From the NCBI GenBank assembly GCA_965112735.1, contig OZ218950.1, positions 5,084,001 through 5,148,000 on the forward strand: a DNA stretch of 64,000 bases, given 5' to 3'. The first letter of the stretch is position 1. The number at the start of each line of letters is the position of its first letter. The notes under the pieces were generated by a model, which saw only the letters and a list, made by a program, of their open reading frames with translations, was not told where the DNA came from and did no database searches. Shown piece after piece: positions 1 to 11,879 of the stretch. The DNA is from Phaeosaccion multiseriatum (lineage: Eukaryota; Ochrophyta, other classes). Both the position numbers and the translations under genes were made by a program.

Positions 1-2
1 GA

Positions 3-1787
3 GGGCGCCGCGTACTCACACAATACACTGACGAACACGAGAAAGAGAACGATGAAGATGACGAAGACGAAGAAGCAAAGCGAGTCTGGGAAGTAGGCCA
101 CAAGGGTGAGTGCAGCAGCTTGCTCCGAAGAGAGCGTGGATAGAGCACTGCTTACTTCGCTTCCCCCTCCTCTTCCTACTGTGACAGAGCTCCCGCCCAC
201 GTTCCATACGCACATCCGCCCGGAGATCCCCGTTGACGACGAGGAAGACCAGGACATACCCGCTCTCAACTCTGTGACTTTGGTCGGTCGAGTGGGGCAA
301 AAGCCAGAGCTAAAGCACACGAAAAATGGAAAGAGTGTGCTGAACCTCAGCCTTGCTGTCACAAGAGAGTACCATCCTCTCGAGGTGAGTGAACTTGGAA
401 TCTTCTCTAATCACCGCCAAACCGGCCATGCTTCCTTCCTCCTGCCTTCCCTCTCTAGCCCCTGCCTGGCACTCTACAAGGCAATGCCCGCCTTCGCCAA
501 CCGCCACCCCCCCCCCCGCCTCATGATGCCTACCTGCCGCAGCGCCAGGCCCGCGGCATTGCATACGGACAGGAAGAGACGGACTGGTTCAAGCTGGTGC
601 TGTGGGAGAGGGAGGCGGAGTACGCCAGCAGAGTGGTCGACAAGGGCATGCGCGTCGGCGCGCAGGTCAGCAGCCATAGAGCAAGCAAAGAAGAGCACCC
701 CCCCCCCCCCCCCCTCGCCCCACAAAGCTGACACCTGTGCATGGCTCCTCCTTCCCTCCCTCCCTCCTCCCCCGCACACACTCACTGCCTCCACTGCGTG
801 ATTGCCTGCCTGTCGCAGGGGTACCTCTCGGCCCCCATCTGGACGGACAGGGACGGCAACCAGCGACACACCCATGAGGTAGGTGGTGCACACGCCGCGC
901 TGCTTGAGTGCGGAAAGATGCCATGTATGCATGCTCTTCCTTGGAGAAGAAACCGTCAGACCGTCCCTCTCATGTCCTCCCGGCTGCTGCGCTGCTTGTC
1001 CCCTCCTTGCTTCCCCTCCCCTCCTCGTCGTCTGCTTTGCTTTGCACAGATTGTGGTGAGGAAGCTGACTGTGCTGGAGTCGCGGGGCGAGGTGGAAGCC
1101 CGCCAGGAGAGCACGTGGATGGCCCAGCGCGATCGACAGCCCACTTCAAAGGGCAGCAACGAATCAGGCAGCGCCACAGCACAGACAAGAGCGGTACCTG
1201 CTGCCGCCCCAGAGCCTGCAGCCACCTCTAGCACATCCCCAATGCGGAAACCTGCGGTAGCCCCTATGATAGAGGCAGATCGCGGAGGAGGGAAGACCGG
1301 GGGAGGGGGAGGAAAGGGGGCAAATGCGTCTACTACGTCTTCATCCGCCAGCGGCGGCGGTGGCAGCAGCAGCAGCAGCAGCAGTAGCAGCGGGAGCGGC
1401 GCTGGTCATGGTAAAGAAGACGCATCGGAGGAGGGGGGCGAAGGCAGCCTTGACTGGTGGGCAGATATGGATGCCGAATCGGAGCTGGCCTCTGCAGGGC
1501 AAAGCTTCGGTGTAGTAGGGGGAGAGCTGCAGATCCCAGGGGTGCAGAAGGGAGTCGCCGGAATCGGAGGAACGGGCGTGAAAAAGGAGCCTGCTGGTGA
1601 TGCCAGTGCGAAGGGTGCCAAGAAGAGCAAGAGCGGTGGAGGAGAGAAGAAGCAAGAGCGCGAAGTCGCTGCTGCTGCTACTGCTGCTGCTGCCGCTGTA
1701 GACGAGGAGCTGGGCAAGGGGAAGGAGGAGGAGGAGGAGGAGGAGGAGGAGGAGGAGGTGTCGTCTTTCTTCGACGAGTTCTTGTGA
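3..1787 (+). CDS. Single-stranded DNA-binding protein, OB fold (SSB-like), 5' partial
   Basis: Proposed exons are <3-105, 188-384, 543-665, 819-878 and 1050-1787. All junctions are GT-AG and phase-consistent, and the window edge cuts the 5' end. About 406 residues are visible. After an acidic stretch comes an SSB OB fold: NSVTLVGRVGQKPELKHT, then LNLSLAVTREY, then ETDWFKLVLW, then VVDKGMRVGAQGYLSAPIW. These correspond to the beta strands and ssDNA-contacting aromatics of bacterial and organellar SSBs. The last exon is a long Gly/Ser/Ala-rich linker ending in a Glu run and the tip SSFFDEFL. That layout resembles the acidic C-terminal tip bacterial SSB uses to recruit partners. Role by family: binds ssDNA in mitochondrial or plastid DNA replication and repair; the targeting peptide would lie outside the window. 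Family call is firm; organelle unknown. Confidence 0.88.
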
Positions 1788-3435
1788 TTCCGTGGTCGGT
1801 GAGGATGTCTTTCCGTCCATCATGATGGTCTTGCAAGTGATACAGAGGGGAGGAGGGGCACGAAGGTGCTTGGAATGGCGAGCGAGGCAGAGCAGCGACT
1901 TTGGCCTGGCGTGCCACGCACCCCAGCAAAGGGCCCCCTCTCATCTTGTCCTCCCCTCTTCTCTAGCTCTACAGGAGGAGTCAGTAGCGTGCCCTGCATA
2001 CCCTTGAGACGCGAGCAGCGCATGCAACGGAGCAGGCGAGGCAATGCCAGGCAAGGGAATGGCGACGCATGACAAGGCAAGGCGAGGCAAGGCGAGGGCG
2101 AGGGGGGCGCTTCCCTCGGACCCTCTCACACACACCTCCCTTCCAGTCAAGTGAGGCCTATGCTGAGGGACAGGCGAGTGCTTAGTCTTCTCTACTTGGT
2201 CTTCCACTGGACTGAGCTGTTGCGGCAGCAGGCTGGAGGCCGCAAGCTCTCCTTTCCTGGCTTGAGGCACGAAGCGAGCTGTACAGTGTCTTGGCTACTT
2301 ACTTAAGGGCTAGAGAGGCGTCTCATCTCGCTCGACTCGCCTACCGCTCTCTCATCGATTGCTCGCCGTGGGGGGTGGGGGACAGAGCTGGGGCTGGGGA
2401 TGCGGCTGCGGCCTTTGTTTTGTCGTGCCTCAGCTGCCCCGGAGACAGGGGTGTAGGGAGGCAGCGAGGAAGGGAGGAAGGGAGGAAGGGAGGGAGGGAG
2501 GGAGGGAGGGAGGGGGGCAAAGAGGACACAGCGACTCCGGCGGGGCTCCGATAGCGTACGGGGGTCTGGGCCGAGTGCGGCGCTACCTCACCCTCCAGCG
2601 ATGGCCACACAGGCAAAGGAGAGGGGAGGCACTGGGTGACGCATCGAGTGGACGGGACGGAGGGCGGCCCGAGCTTGTCGGACTGGGGAGACTGGCCTGC
2701 TTGTGAGTGCCCGAGCTTGTCGGAGTGGAGAGATAGGCGTGCTTCTGACTTCTCCATCTGCGGTGCATGGACAGGGGCTGGGGCTGAAGCGTATCAGAGC
2801 TCAGCAGCAGGTGTCGTAAACCCGGCTGCAGAACGCACACCCCCGTACGCATGGTGAGCGCAGCTCTGCTCTGCTGACGACAAATGGTGCCTGGCGACCG
2901 ACCGGCGGGAAGCGCTGGGGTGCTGCCACCACAGAAGCTCTCAGTCACTCAGTGGCCGTCTTGCTCGAGCTTCGGCATTTGCTGCTTTCGCCAAGGGGAG
3001 TGCTGCAGAGCGAGGGGTCTATGCAACCATGTAGACTCTGAGGAAGAGGCAAGCGACCTTGATGTGGATGGAGCGCGATTGCACTCTTTTGGACCAAAAG
3101 CATACGATACACACACACAATGGGTGGACGTTACCGTAACCGTATTCGTCTGTATATTGAGAGTGTACAATGGAGCACAGTGAAACAAACGTCTGTTTCC
3201 TTCCCCTTGCTTCTGCGAGACGCTTGACACGATGCAATGCACTTTGTCCGCCAAACCGCGTATCGCGGAGGTAATGCTGAATGCTGCTTGCTGGTTGCTG
3301 CTGCTGCTGATGATGATGATGCTGCACTGCATTGACTGACTGACTGACTGACTGACTGACTTGCTTCAATGCTCCAATTACCCTCCTCTACACGACTGCC
3401 TGACAGCTTGATGCCTCAATGCCGCAGTGCGTTAA
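1788..3435. other. Convergent intergenic region, no supported gene
   Basis: This lies between the 3' ends of the SSB-like gene and CFAP206. It holds a GGGA/GGAG-type simple repeat near 2460-2515, a near-duplicated block (about 2669-2692 and 2710-2733, roughly 41 bases apart), and a TGAC tetranucleotide run near 3332-3361. Short open frames here are low complexity and show no recognisable motif or convincing splice structure. Confidence 0.6.
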
Positions 3436-6400
3436 TCAATTGAGCTCCCACGTGAGATTCACCACCCTCGCCCTGTGATCCTCCTCCTCCTTGCTGCGCT
3501 GCCGCACCAGCTTGGAAACCGAGTGACTGTCCCCCGGTGGCCCGCGCAGGCCTGCAAAGTACTGCACCTGTCGCTTGGGGTTTGTGCCACTCTCTCGTGT
3601 GGTCTGCGTGCCCTTGAGGTGGGGCAGATACACTTGGCTCTCCGTCTCCCGGCGGAAGTTGGAGGCGTCGGTCTGCTGCCCCGTGGTGACACACTTGCGC
3701 ACGTTGGCCATCTGTGAGTTAGTGGATGGAGTACGAGGTAGCAGCAAGTGGGAGGAAAGCCGCAGTGAGCGTAGTAGTGAGAAAGAAGAACTGGTAACTG
3801 GTGTGGTGGTGCACAGACATGGCAAGCGTGTGTACGACTGTGACACACCACACCCGTGCATGCACTGTTCTCTCTCCCCTGGCGCACAGGTGAAAGTAAC
3901 CGAAAAAGACTCTTGTGAAAGGATGATGTGACGGCGGGGGGGCTTTTGTGTCTCCACTCCCCGCTCAACACACGCACACAGCCGTCCGCACACAGCCGTC
4001 CGCACACACGCACACACGCGTGCACGCACGCAAGCACCCACAGACTGATAAACACCCACACATAGACACAAAACACACACGCGCACGCACGCACGCACGC
4101 ACGCACGCACCCACACACACACACACGCACGCACGCACCTGCAACGCCTTTCTCCTGAGGGCCCACTCATTCCAGTGGTAGTTGGGATCGATGCGGCGCT
4201 CCTCGAAGTGCGTGGGCGTGCCCGTGGATGCGTCCTTCTTCTCGGCGGAGGCCGTGGCGAGCCCTCTCCTAACGTTGGGAAGCTCCCTTTTGCCTCTCAG
4301 CATGCGAGAGATGGAGGCGTTAGGGAAGGCGTCTTGGATGCGAAGAAGGTGGATCAGCTCGGGGCTGTGCATGGCCCGCTCGTACACTTGCTCCACGAAG
4401 CGCTGCGGGGCAGCCATGAAGGCATCGAGCGCCACCTGCAGAGAGAGAGAGAGAGAGAGACAGGGAGAGTTGAGTGTGTCAGGACACAGAGAGAGAGGAA
4501 GTAGAGAGTGTCAGGACAGAGAGAGTAGGACACACACGGAGAGAGAGAGGGAGTAGGGAGTGTCAGGACGGAGGGCACTGGGACAGAGAGAGAGTTTCGG
4601 GACAGAGAGACGGTATAGTGTGTCAGAAGAGACACAGAGAGTGTGTCAGGACGCACCTGGTGGGCCAATACGTAGTACTTGTTCTTGAAGCGGATCACGC
4701 CGAGCTCGGGCCTGCCGGGCAGCAGCAGCCCCCTTCGCTTCACGATGGTCCAGCAACAGAAGCCCTGTGTGTGTGTGTGTATGTGTGTGTGTGTGTGCGT
4801 GCGTGCGTGCGTGTGTGAGTGCGCGCGCATCGTGCATGGGTGTGTGGGTGTGTGGGTGTGTTGGTGTGTGGTGTGTGGGTGTGTGGGTGTGCGTCGTGTG
4901 TGTGTGTGTATGTGGGTGTCCAGGGGGGGCAAGGGAAGACGCTCAACAAGTAGCAGAAGGATCCTAAGCTCCCGCGGCAGAGCACGAAAGAGACTTGGCA
5001 ATCGCCGATGTAGAAATGGCCAACAGCCTCCCCTCACCCCCTCCCTCCCTCCCTCCCTCCCTCCCTCCCTCCCTCCCTCCCTCCCTTCCTCACCTCCTCC
5101 TCCCCTCACTTCCCTCCCCCCCTCACCCCCGCACCTGATACTCCAGCGGCAGTTGCATGAACTCCGGCGTAGAGCTGATGGTAAGCTTCACAGGTTTCCC
5201 CTCCGTCCCGTCTTCCCAATTTCCACCTCCGTCGAGGGCAACGTTCTCAAACGCACCCCCCCCACCCCCCCCTCCCCCCTCTGCCTCGTCCTCCCCAGCG
5301 TTCACGCCAGCGCCACTTCGAGTAGCCGTGCCGCCTGGCTCGTCAACCTCCGGCCGCTCCTGATCAGTGCCGTCTCCAGGCCCAGCCCCGTCTGCTTCTC
5401 CTCCTGTTCGTCTTCCTCCTCCTCGTCCTCCTCGTCCTCCCCCCCCTCCTTCTCCTCCTCGTCCTCCTCCTCCTCCTCCTCCTCCTCCTCCTCCTCCTCC
5501 TCCTCCTCCTCCTCCTCCTCCTCCTCCTCCTTGCCCTTGTCCCTCTCCTTGCCCGTCCTCCCACCCACCCCCTCCTTCCCCTCCCTCGCCCCCATCCCCT
5601 GCTCCTCCTCCTCCTCCTCCTCCTCCTCCTCCTCCTCCTCCTCCGCCTCCTCCTCCTCGTCCTCCTCGTCCTCCTCGTCCTCCTCCTCCTCCTGCCCCTC
5701 CCTCAGCTGCCCCAGCCCCCCCCCTCTGACCGGATGTGTCTGCAGTTGCCCCGTCTCCGCCTGTCCATTGCAACCAACACACGAGAATCGCTGACATAAG
5801 TATTTTACTAGTTACTTTGGGCTCTTACGCGAAGCGAACCGACACAAAGCCGAACCCTTCCCGCCCAGAGTCCCAGAAGCGCACACACACACGCAACACA
5901 CAACGTACCGCCAACGCCTCTTGCGCTCGCTTGCCTCACGCCCGCCTGAACGTTGTCCACTGTAGCGCCTGTGCTGCCCACGGGGAGCGGCATAGACGCA
6001 ACCGTTACAGCCGCCGACGCCACCTGAGAGAGAAAGGGAGGGAGAAAGAGAGGGGGAGCGAAGGAGAGGCGAAGAGAGAGAGAGAGAGAGAGAAGCAATG
6101 ATGAGATTCCGCGCAGCCCTCCCTCTGTGCGTATCTGTCGTCGCTTCCCGCCCCAACACTCCATTTGTGCATGTCTATCAAAAGCCCCCCTCACGCACCA
6201 ATGCCTCCTCATCAAGGGCCTCGCTACTCGTGTTCCTGGCAGCCTGCACCACCTCCAAATCATCCGTCAGCGTCTCTGTGTAAGAGCGCTTGAACGTCAT
6301 CAGCAGCTCGAGTGTTCGAGCTCGCGCCTGGAGGAGAGGAGAGAGAGCAGAACAGATTAGAGCAAACGGAGGGGCGAGAGAGGGGGACAGTCAATTCGAA

Positions 6401-8900
6401 AGGCCACCGTCGTCGATGTATACCGCTAAAAGCTCTTCGCATGTGGTAGGGGAAGAGATACGGGACTCCCCTCACCATCCCTCCCTCCCTCCCTCCCTCC
6501 TTTCCTCCTTCCCTCCTTCTCGCCGCACCCTGCTCCTCCGATACAGCCCCTCCAATATCCTAGCCGTATCCTATGCTACCCTACCGTACCCTACCCCTGC
6601 CCTAGCCTACTCTACCCTACTCTACCCTACCCTACCCTACCGTACCCCACCCTGCCCTACCGTACCCTACCCTACCGTACCCTACTCTACCCTACCCTAC
6701 TCTACCCTACCCTACCCTACCCTACCCTACCCTACCCTACCCTACTCTACCCTACCCTACCCTACCCTACTCTACCCTACCCTACCCTACTCTACCCTAC
6801 CCTACCCTACCCTACCCTACCCTACCCTACCCCTCTCTACTCTACCCTACCCTACCCCACCCTGCCCTACCCTACCCTACCCTACCCTACCGTACCCTAC
6901 CCTACCCTACCCTACCCCTCACGTGTCCCTACCTGTGCACTCTTGAGCTCCTTGAGTAGCGCCTGCCAGTGGATGGCAATGGCGTCAAACTTTGGGTACA
7001 CCTGCTCCTTAGGCACCGACGCGTTACTCCCCACGAGGTGCTGTAAGTCAAGGATTTCCATCCTAAGCCTGTCGCGTAAGGCCACCACCTTCTTCTCCGC
7101 CACCGCCACGTCCTCCTGCCAGGCACACATGGGCAAAGAGGAGAACAAGGAGCAGGGGGGGGGAAAGCGGCGGTTACGGTGGTGAGGGGTGAGCAGTCGG
7201 TTCAGGACCACTTGTACTTTGGCTTGGTGCAATCTATTGCAACACCAGTCGGCAAGGATTCTTGACTCCTTTGGGGCCTTTTACCTGAATGCTCTGTAGG
7301 TACGACAGAAACTGGCGGCGGTTGGCGAGCTCGTCCTTCCAGCGATCAAGCATGTCGGATGTCACGCCCTCGGGCCGCCTTCGGACGGACAAGAGAGACC
7401 AGATACAAAACGGTGCCAAAGCGCAAAAGTCATGGACAAGGGTGGGTTGGTGGGGTGAGTGGGTGGACAGATCGGGAACGCTTCCCTTCAGAGACTCTAT
7501 TCGTATGGCCATTTGTTATGATGGGGAGCTTGCTTCTGAAACCCCAACTTCCATGCTCCCTTCTCTCTCTCTGACTCGACTGCAGAGCTTCGCTTACTTC
7601 TTGTGAAAGCGAGATTTACTCCGTGTTGCCTGTCCCGATGCGAAACGAAGCGCATCCTCCTCCTCTTCCAAAGTCTTCTGACCCTCGTGTGTATGGCCTG
7701 TCCCCCCCCTCTCACCCACCTTCCCACCCATCCACCCATTGACAGAATACACCCACCCATTGACATCTCACACCCATCCACCCACCTGAGGTTGACGTGC
7801 ACGATGGTTTCTTGCTGCGTGGTGCACGCTGCCTGCAAGTCCTCCACCTCGTGGTCGAGCACCTTGTCTAGGTCCTCCAGCTGCATGGTCACCTGAGTCA
7901 AGGGAGAAAGATGGCACAAGATGGAGCGGGGGCTTTAGCGCTCAAAGGTCATCTTCGCCACTCCTCGCGCTCTCTCTCTATGTGCCTCGCTCGGCGGCCC
8001 GGACCCTCCTGTATCCATTCTCTGCCTCACTCCGGCACCACGTGCTCGATCTCTCCCTCACTCCCTCTCTCTCTCCCCCACGATCTTAGCCTCACCTCTT
8101 CCACGACGTCTGGCAGCCCCCCGCCACCCTTGCCGATGCTCTTGTTGAAGAGGCGGATACCCAGCACAATAGAGGCAAGCTCCTCCAGCTGGGGGTACTT
8201 CTCCTCGGCCCTGAGGTTTATGAAAGCCTGGACATCGACGACGACGACGAGGAGGAGTAAGACGAATAGGTGGAGGTCGGCAGGTATCGGAAGAGGATTG
8301 GTAGACATGGTGTCCCCTCGAGGTCAACGAAACAGAGAATAATAGCCTTGGCCCACTCACCTTCAGACTGATTCTGGGGAAGACGCTCTCCAAAGCTGCT
8401 GCCACCTCTCTCTCTACAGTGCGATCTACTCCAGAGGAGCTGTCGTGCGCGTGCTTCAAAAGGAAGTTAAAAATCTGTCTGTGCAGCGCCGTAAGCGTGT
8501 CGAAATCTGACCCATCTCTGGGTTTCATCCTAACAATAGTCCTCTGCAAGGCCTGTAGCCGGGTCGTTCGCTTCTGCTGCGCATCCTCCAGCTTCTCCTC
8601 TTCTAGAATGTATGACGAGTCGAATGCGACTTGCATTTTAATCGTCTCTGTTGAAGGCGAGTCTGCCAGGAGCAGCCGGTCCACCGACCGATCAATGAGT
8701 TCGTTGATGTCATCCGGGCTGAGACGCTTGTCCAGCTGGAAAGTGGGCACCGAGCTCGCGCCGTCGCCGTGAGACCCGCTTCTAGCCGAGCTCTCGATGA
8801 CCGTGCGGGCCACGAACGCTGCAAGGACTTCCGACACTGCCACTCCGCGCACATTGCAGCGCCGCACAATCTCCCGAATCACCGACTCGATCTCGTCCAT
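3436..8900 (-). CDS. CFAP206: Cilia- and flagella-associated protein 206
   Basis: Eleven exons on the minus strand: 8361-8900, 8096-8227, 7786-7892, 7285-7378, 6933-7115, 6199-6327, 5909-6023, 5135-5760, 4657-4764, 4139-4435 and 3436-3711. All junctions are GT-AG and in phase, predicting 868 residues. Family landmarks appear in order: TIKMQVAFDSSYI (exon 1), GIRLFNKSIGKGGGGLPDV (exon 2), a coiled-coil middle, PLEYQGFCCWTIVKRRG then RFKNKYYVLA (exons 8-9), NYHWNEWALRRKALQ (exon 10), and TGQQTDASNFRRETESQVY plus YFAGLRG (exon 11). The known role is at the base of radial spokes in motile axonemes, so the organism should build cilia. It is longer than the roughly 620-residue animal protein mainly because exon 8 holds a long poly-Gly tract from GGA repeats. 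Start chosen at the first ATG of exon 1 (8900). Confidence 0.93.
5370..5705 (-). repeat. GGA/TCC trinucleotide repeats inside CFAP206 exon 8
   Basis: Two long, slightly interrupted TCC (plus strand) arrays lie inside CFAP206 exon 8. Read in the CFAP206 frame they encode mostly Gly. The two flanking junctions fix the phase, so these repeats appear to be translated rather than intronic. Other frames would give poly-Glu or poly-Arg. Confidence 0.7.
6565..6917. repeat. Degenerate (CCCTA)n pentanucleotide array
   Basis: About 350 bases of CCCTA units with scattered variants (CTCTA, CGTAC, CCCCA) lie in the fifth intron of CFAP206 (6328 at the exon edge to 6932). The complement is TAGGG, one T shorter than the TTAGGG telomere unit. 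Confidence 0.9.
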
Positions 8901-9211
8901 GCTTGCTGCCGGGACCTAGCCCTGCCCAGGTGAGCGGCACAGAAAGGGAGGAAGCCAAACGAGGTTCGCCAACTTGTTCACCCTGGGCTTATCCCACTAT
9001 CCCACTCCAACCATCCTTCTTCTCGCTCTCCACTAAAACCCCTCCTCTGGACTTGGGCTGTGGACGCTGGGAACAGAAATTGGATGAAACTGAAACGGCA
9101 GCCGGAGGATGGCACTCGATAGGCATTCGTTGACTTCCGAATTATTATTTTCTTCCACTTTCTCTAAATTTGCCTCCTCGCTCCTCGCCAAGGAGGAGAG
9201 CCTCGCCCCTG
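8901..9211. promoter_or_regulatory. Shared divergent promoter region
   Basis: This 311-base gap separates the CFAP206 start (minus) from the first ATG of the next gene (plus). Both genes must be promoted from here. No TATA box or other named element stands out. Confidence 0.4.
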
Positions 9212-11879
9212 ATGGGTACCGTCATCGCCCTCGCGCGCAACGGCTTGTGCGTGGCGAAGAGCTTTCTTCCCGGGGATTCAGCCTTGATGATACCCCGCTA
9301 CTCCCTCGATGACACCGTCCTCACACTCTCCAACGCTGTGACCAACTTCACTGGGGCCCACGCCAGGACTTGCAGCAGCTCGGGCTCCGCCCCTGAGCAG
9401 CAATTCTCCGGTTTGGATGCTGCTATCGGTATGCTGCAGCTGCTGGGTGGAATTTTGTATCTTACGAAGGCCTGGAAGGTGAGGCTGGTCTTGTTCCATG
9501 TTCTTCGGCTGATACGATTTCGCCCTCGTACTTACCCCCCCCTTGCGTACCTACTTCCGTTCTCAGATGTTTAATGCTAGTCTCCGTAAAGGGGCTGCGA
9601 TTGTACGGTGAGCATGATGTGATGGACCTATCTATTCATGACGCAAGAGAGATGAGAGACAAGAGTGCGATTTTCCTTCGTGAGACCTGAATGCTCTGCT
9701 TCTTACAGCTTTGCGACTACGCCCTGCTCTGCTGCTGTTCAGCTGGAGAAACGCCGTGGCCGAGTGGCGAGCCGCCTCAGAGGAGAAGTGGACGTTGGAG
9801 GAGCAGTTGCGGAGAGACGACGCGGCCAACAACAGGGGCCTGGTGACATGCGTCTGCCTGTGTGTCATCGGCACAGGGTAAGTGAGCGTCGCCAGAAGAG
9901 CACCCGAGTGGAGGGCGAAGGAAGAAAGGCCACTAATTTTTTGTGTGCCCTCCCTCCCTCTCTCCTCTGCCCGCCCCAGCCTCGTGTTGATGGGAATGTT
10001 CACCTACAAGCAGCTGGCGCTTCACACGCTCATATGCTGTTTATCCGGCATGCTCGGATGCCTTTTGGTGAGGGAGGGATGGAATGTCACCCCCACTCTC
10101 TGTCCATTACTGCTTGCAATGAAGCAGCAACAGCGGGGTAGCCAACTCCTGGCTTGCTTGGTCTGAAACGAACAAGCTCCTCCTCCTTGCCTGTCTGCTC
10201 ACCCCCCCTCCCACACGCCGCACAGGTTGTGATTGCGGTGGGCATGTCGGAACTGATGATGGTCTTATCGGCCTGCAAGGACCTTCAGGCAAGTAGGCGA
10301 GTGTGTGACTACGCTGCACAGGGGGGTTCGAGGGCATGAGTGAGGGCATTGTTACGTCACTGGCCGGCCCGGCGAAATGTACAAAAGTGAAGGGGACAAG
10401 ACAAGGAAAGGACATGCACTCACGCGGCACCTCCCGAGGCCCTCTCTGTGCTGTAGCTTGAGCGGCATACGCCTAGGCGTCTGTCTCACTGCCGAGGTGA
10501 AGCATGTCGGCCGCCTCATCACACCTAGCCCCTGCTGGGCTCTTCTTCTCCTCCTCCTAATCCTCCTCCTCCTCCTCCTCCTCCTCCTCCTCCTCCTCCT
10601 CCTCCTCCTCCTCCTCCTCTTCCTCTTCCTCCTCCTCCTCCTCCTCCTCCTCCTCCTCCTCCTCCCTCGTCCTTAACCTCCTCCTTAACCTCCTCCTCCT
10701 CCTCCTCCTCCTCTTCCTCTTCCTCCTCCTCCTCCTCCTCCTCCTCCTCCCCCTCCTCCTCCTCCCCCTCCTCCTCCTCCCCCTCCTCCTCCTCCTCCTC
10801 CTCCTCCTCCTCCTCCTTCCCCTCCTTCTTCCCCTCCTCCTCCTCCTCCTCCCCCTCCTCCTCCCCCTCCTCCTCCTCCTCCTCCTCCATCACATGTGCC
10901 CCAAACAGGAGAATGGTTTAACGGTCGCGTCCTTCCCCTCCACTGTTGAGCTGTGGGGTCCGCTGCTGGCCAAGGGGCGCTGGACTGTTGACACGTTCAA
11001 GCAGCCCACGGACGCAGCCATTAAGTAAGGCCTTTCCATCCAAGAAAGTACGCCTTTGCCATTCCAAGCAGAGCATCAACATCCCACCATCCCACTGCCT
11101 TCCTTTCACAACACTACACTTGGCCACACGGGGCTGGACTTGGAGGGGAAGAACATGGAGTGCCGCACTGCCGCATTGCCGCACCCCCCCCCCTGCTCAC
11201 TGTCCCCCACCCCTTCCCTCCCCTCCTGCTTCATGCTCATCCCCTCCCCTCCCGCTGCATCCCAAGGGCTGAGTTGGATAAGATTCGCAAGGTGTGGGGT
11301 GCGGCGAGGCATGCGCCACAGGGGCTCCTTGACAAGATAGTGGGGCAGCGGCGCAGGCAGAAGGCCTTCGACCTGGTGCTGCTGCTGCTAAACGTGCTGG
11401 CCCTGCTCGGCTACTTGACCATTCCCGTCACGTACTTTTGGCCCGACGAGAAGGCCTTCACCTGGTACCTGTCGTCCTACTGGCCAGGTGAGGGAGGAGG
11501 GGGCATAGGGTATAGAAGGGGTGGAGGTGTTGGCTGTACGTTGGTCTGTCTCTGGCTTGGATGGAAGCAACAATGGCGTGTATGGAGGGAGAAAGGCGAA
11601 GGGGAAGGACTGCGCCCCCACCCCCCCCATCCTCCTTCCAGTGCAAGACTCTCATCAGAATGTGCAGCCCTGTGAGTGAGCACTCACACACGTGAATCTC
11701 TTGTGTGTCTGTGTGTCTGTGTGTCTGTGTGGTCATGTGCCCTCGCCGCAGGGCACGGTCTTGCCGCCTGGTACGGCAATCTGACGGGCGATGTAGCGTG
11801 GACGGTAGAGCCGGCGCTAACCCTCTTGTCACCAGTTATTATGGGCCGGGAGGATGAGGAGGACGACGACGACGACTGA
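9212..11879 (+). CDS. Unknown multi-pass membrane protein
   Basis: Proposed exons: 9212-9478, 9567-9585, 9709-9877, 9980-10067, 10226-10288, 10909-11024, 11267-11487 and 11752-11879, predicting 356 residues. Hydrophobic segments: around residues 65-85 (GMLQLLGGILYL), a cluster from VTCVCLCVIGTG through LHTLICCLSGMLGCLL and VVIAVGMSELMMVL, and DLVLLLLNVLALLGYLTIP near the C terminus. The protein ends WYGNLTGDVAWTVEPALTL plus an acidic DEEDDDDD tail. I do not recognise the family; a PEX11-like organelle membrane protein crossed my mind but no diagnostic motif supports it. Two junctions are unusual. A 19-base microexon is needed to keep phase between exons 1 and 3, and intron 5 uses a GC donor (gcaagt at 10289). 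That intron also contains a roughly 340-base CTC repeat. Confidence 0.7.
10546..10888. repeat. (CTC)n trinucleotide array in an intron
   Basis: A long, slightly interrupted CTC/TCC array fills most of intron 5 (10289-10908) of the membrane-protein gene, ending about 20 bases before the acceptor, where it may double as the pyrimidine tract. Reading frames through it on either strand are artefacts. Confidence 0.9.

Noticed and set aside
2291-3183. Several 70-120 residue ORFs between SSB and CFAP206
   Set aside because: Overlapping on both strands, repeat-derived in part, without family motifs.
10440-10488. Candidate extra exon in the membrane-protein gene
   Set aside because: It has an acceptor and donor-like ends, but its frame does not connect CKDLQ to ENGLTV, whereas skipping it does.
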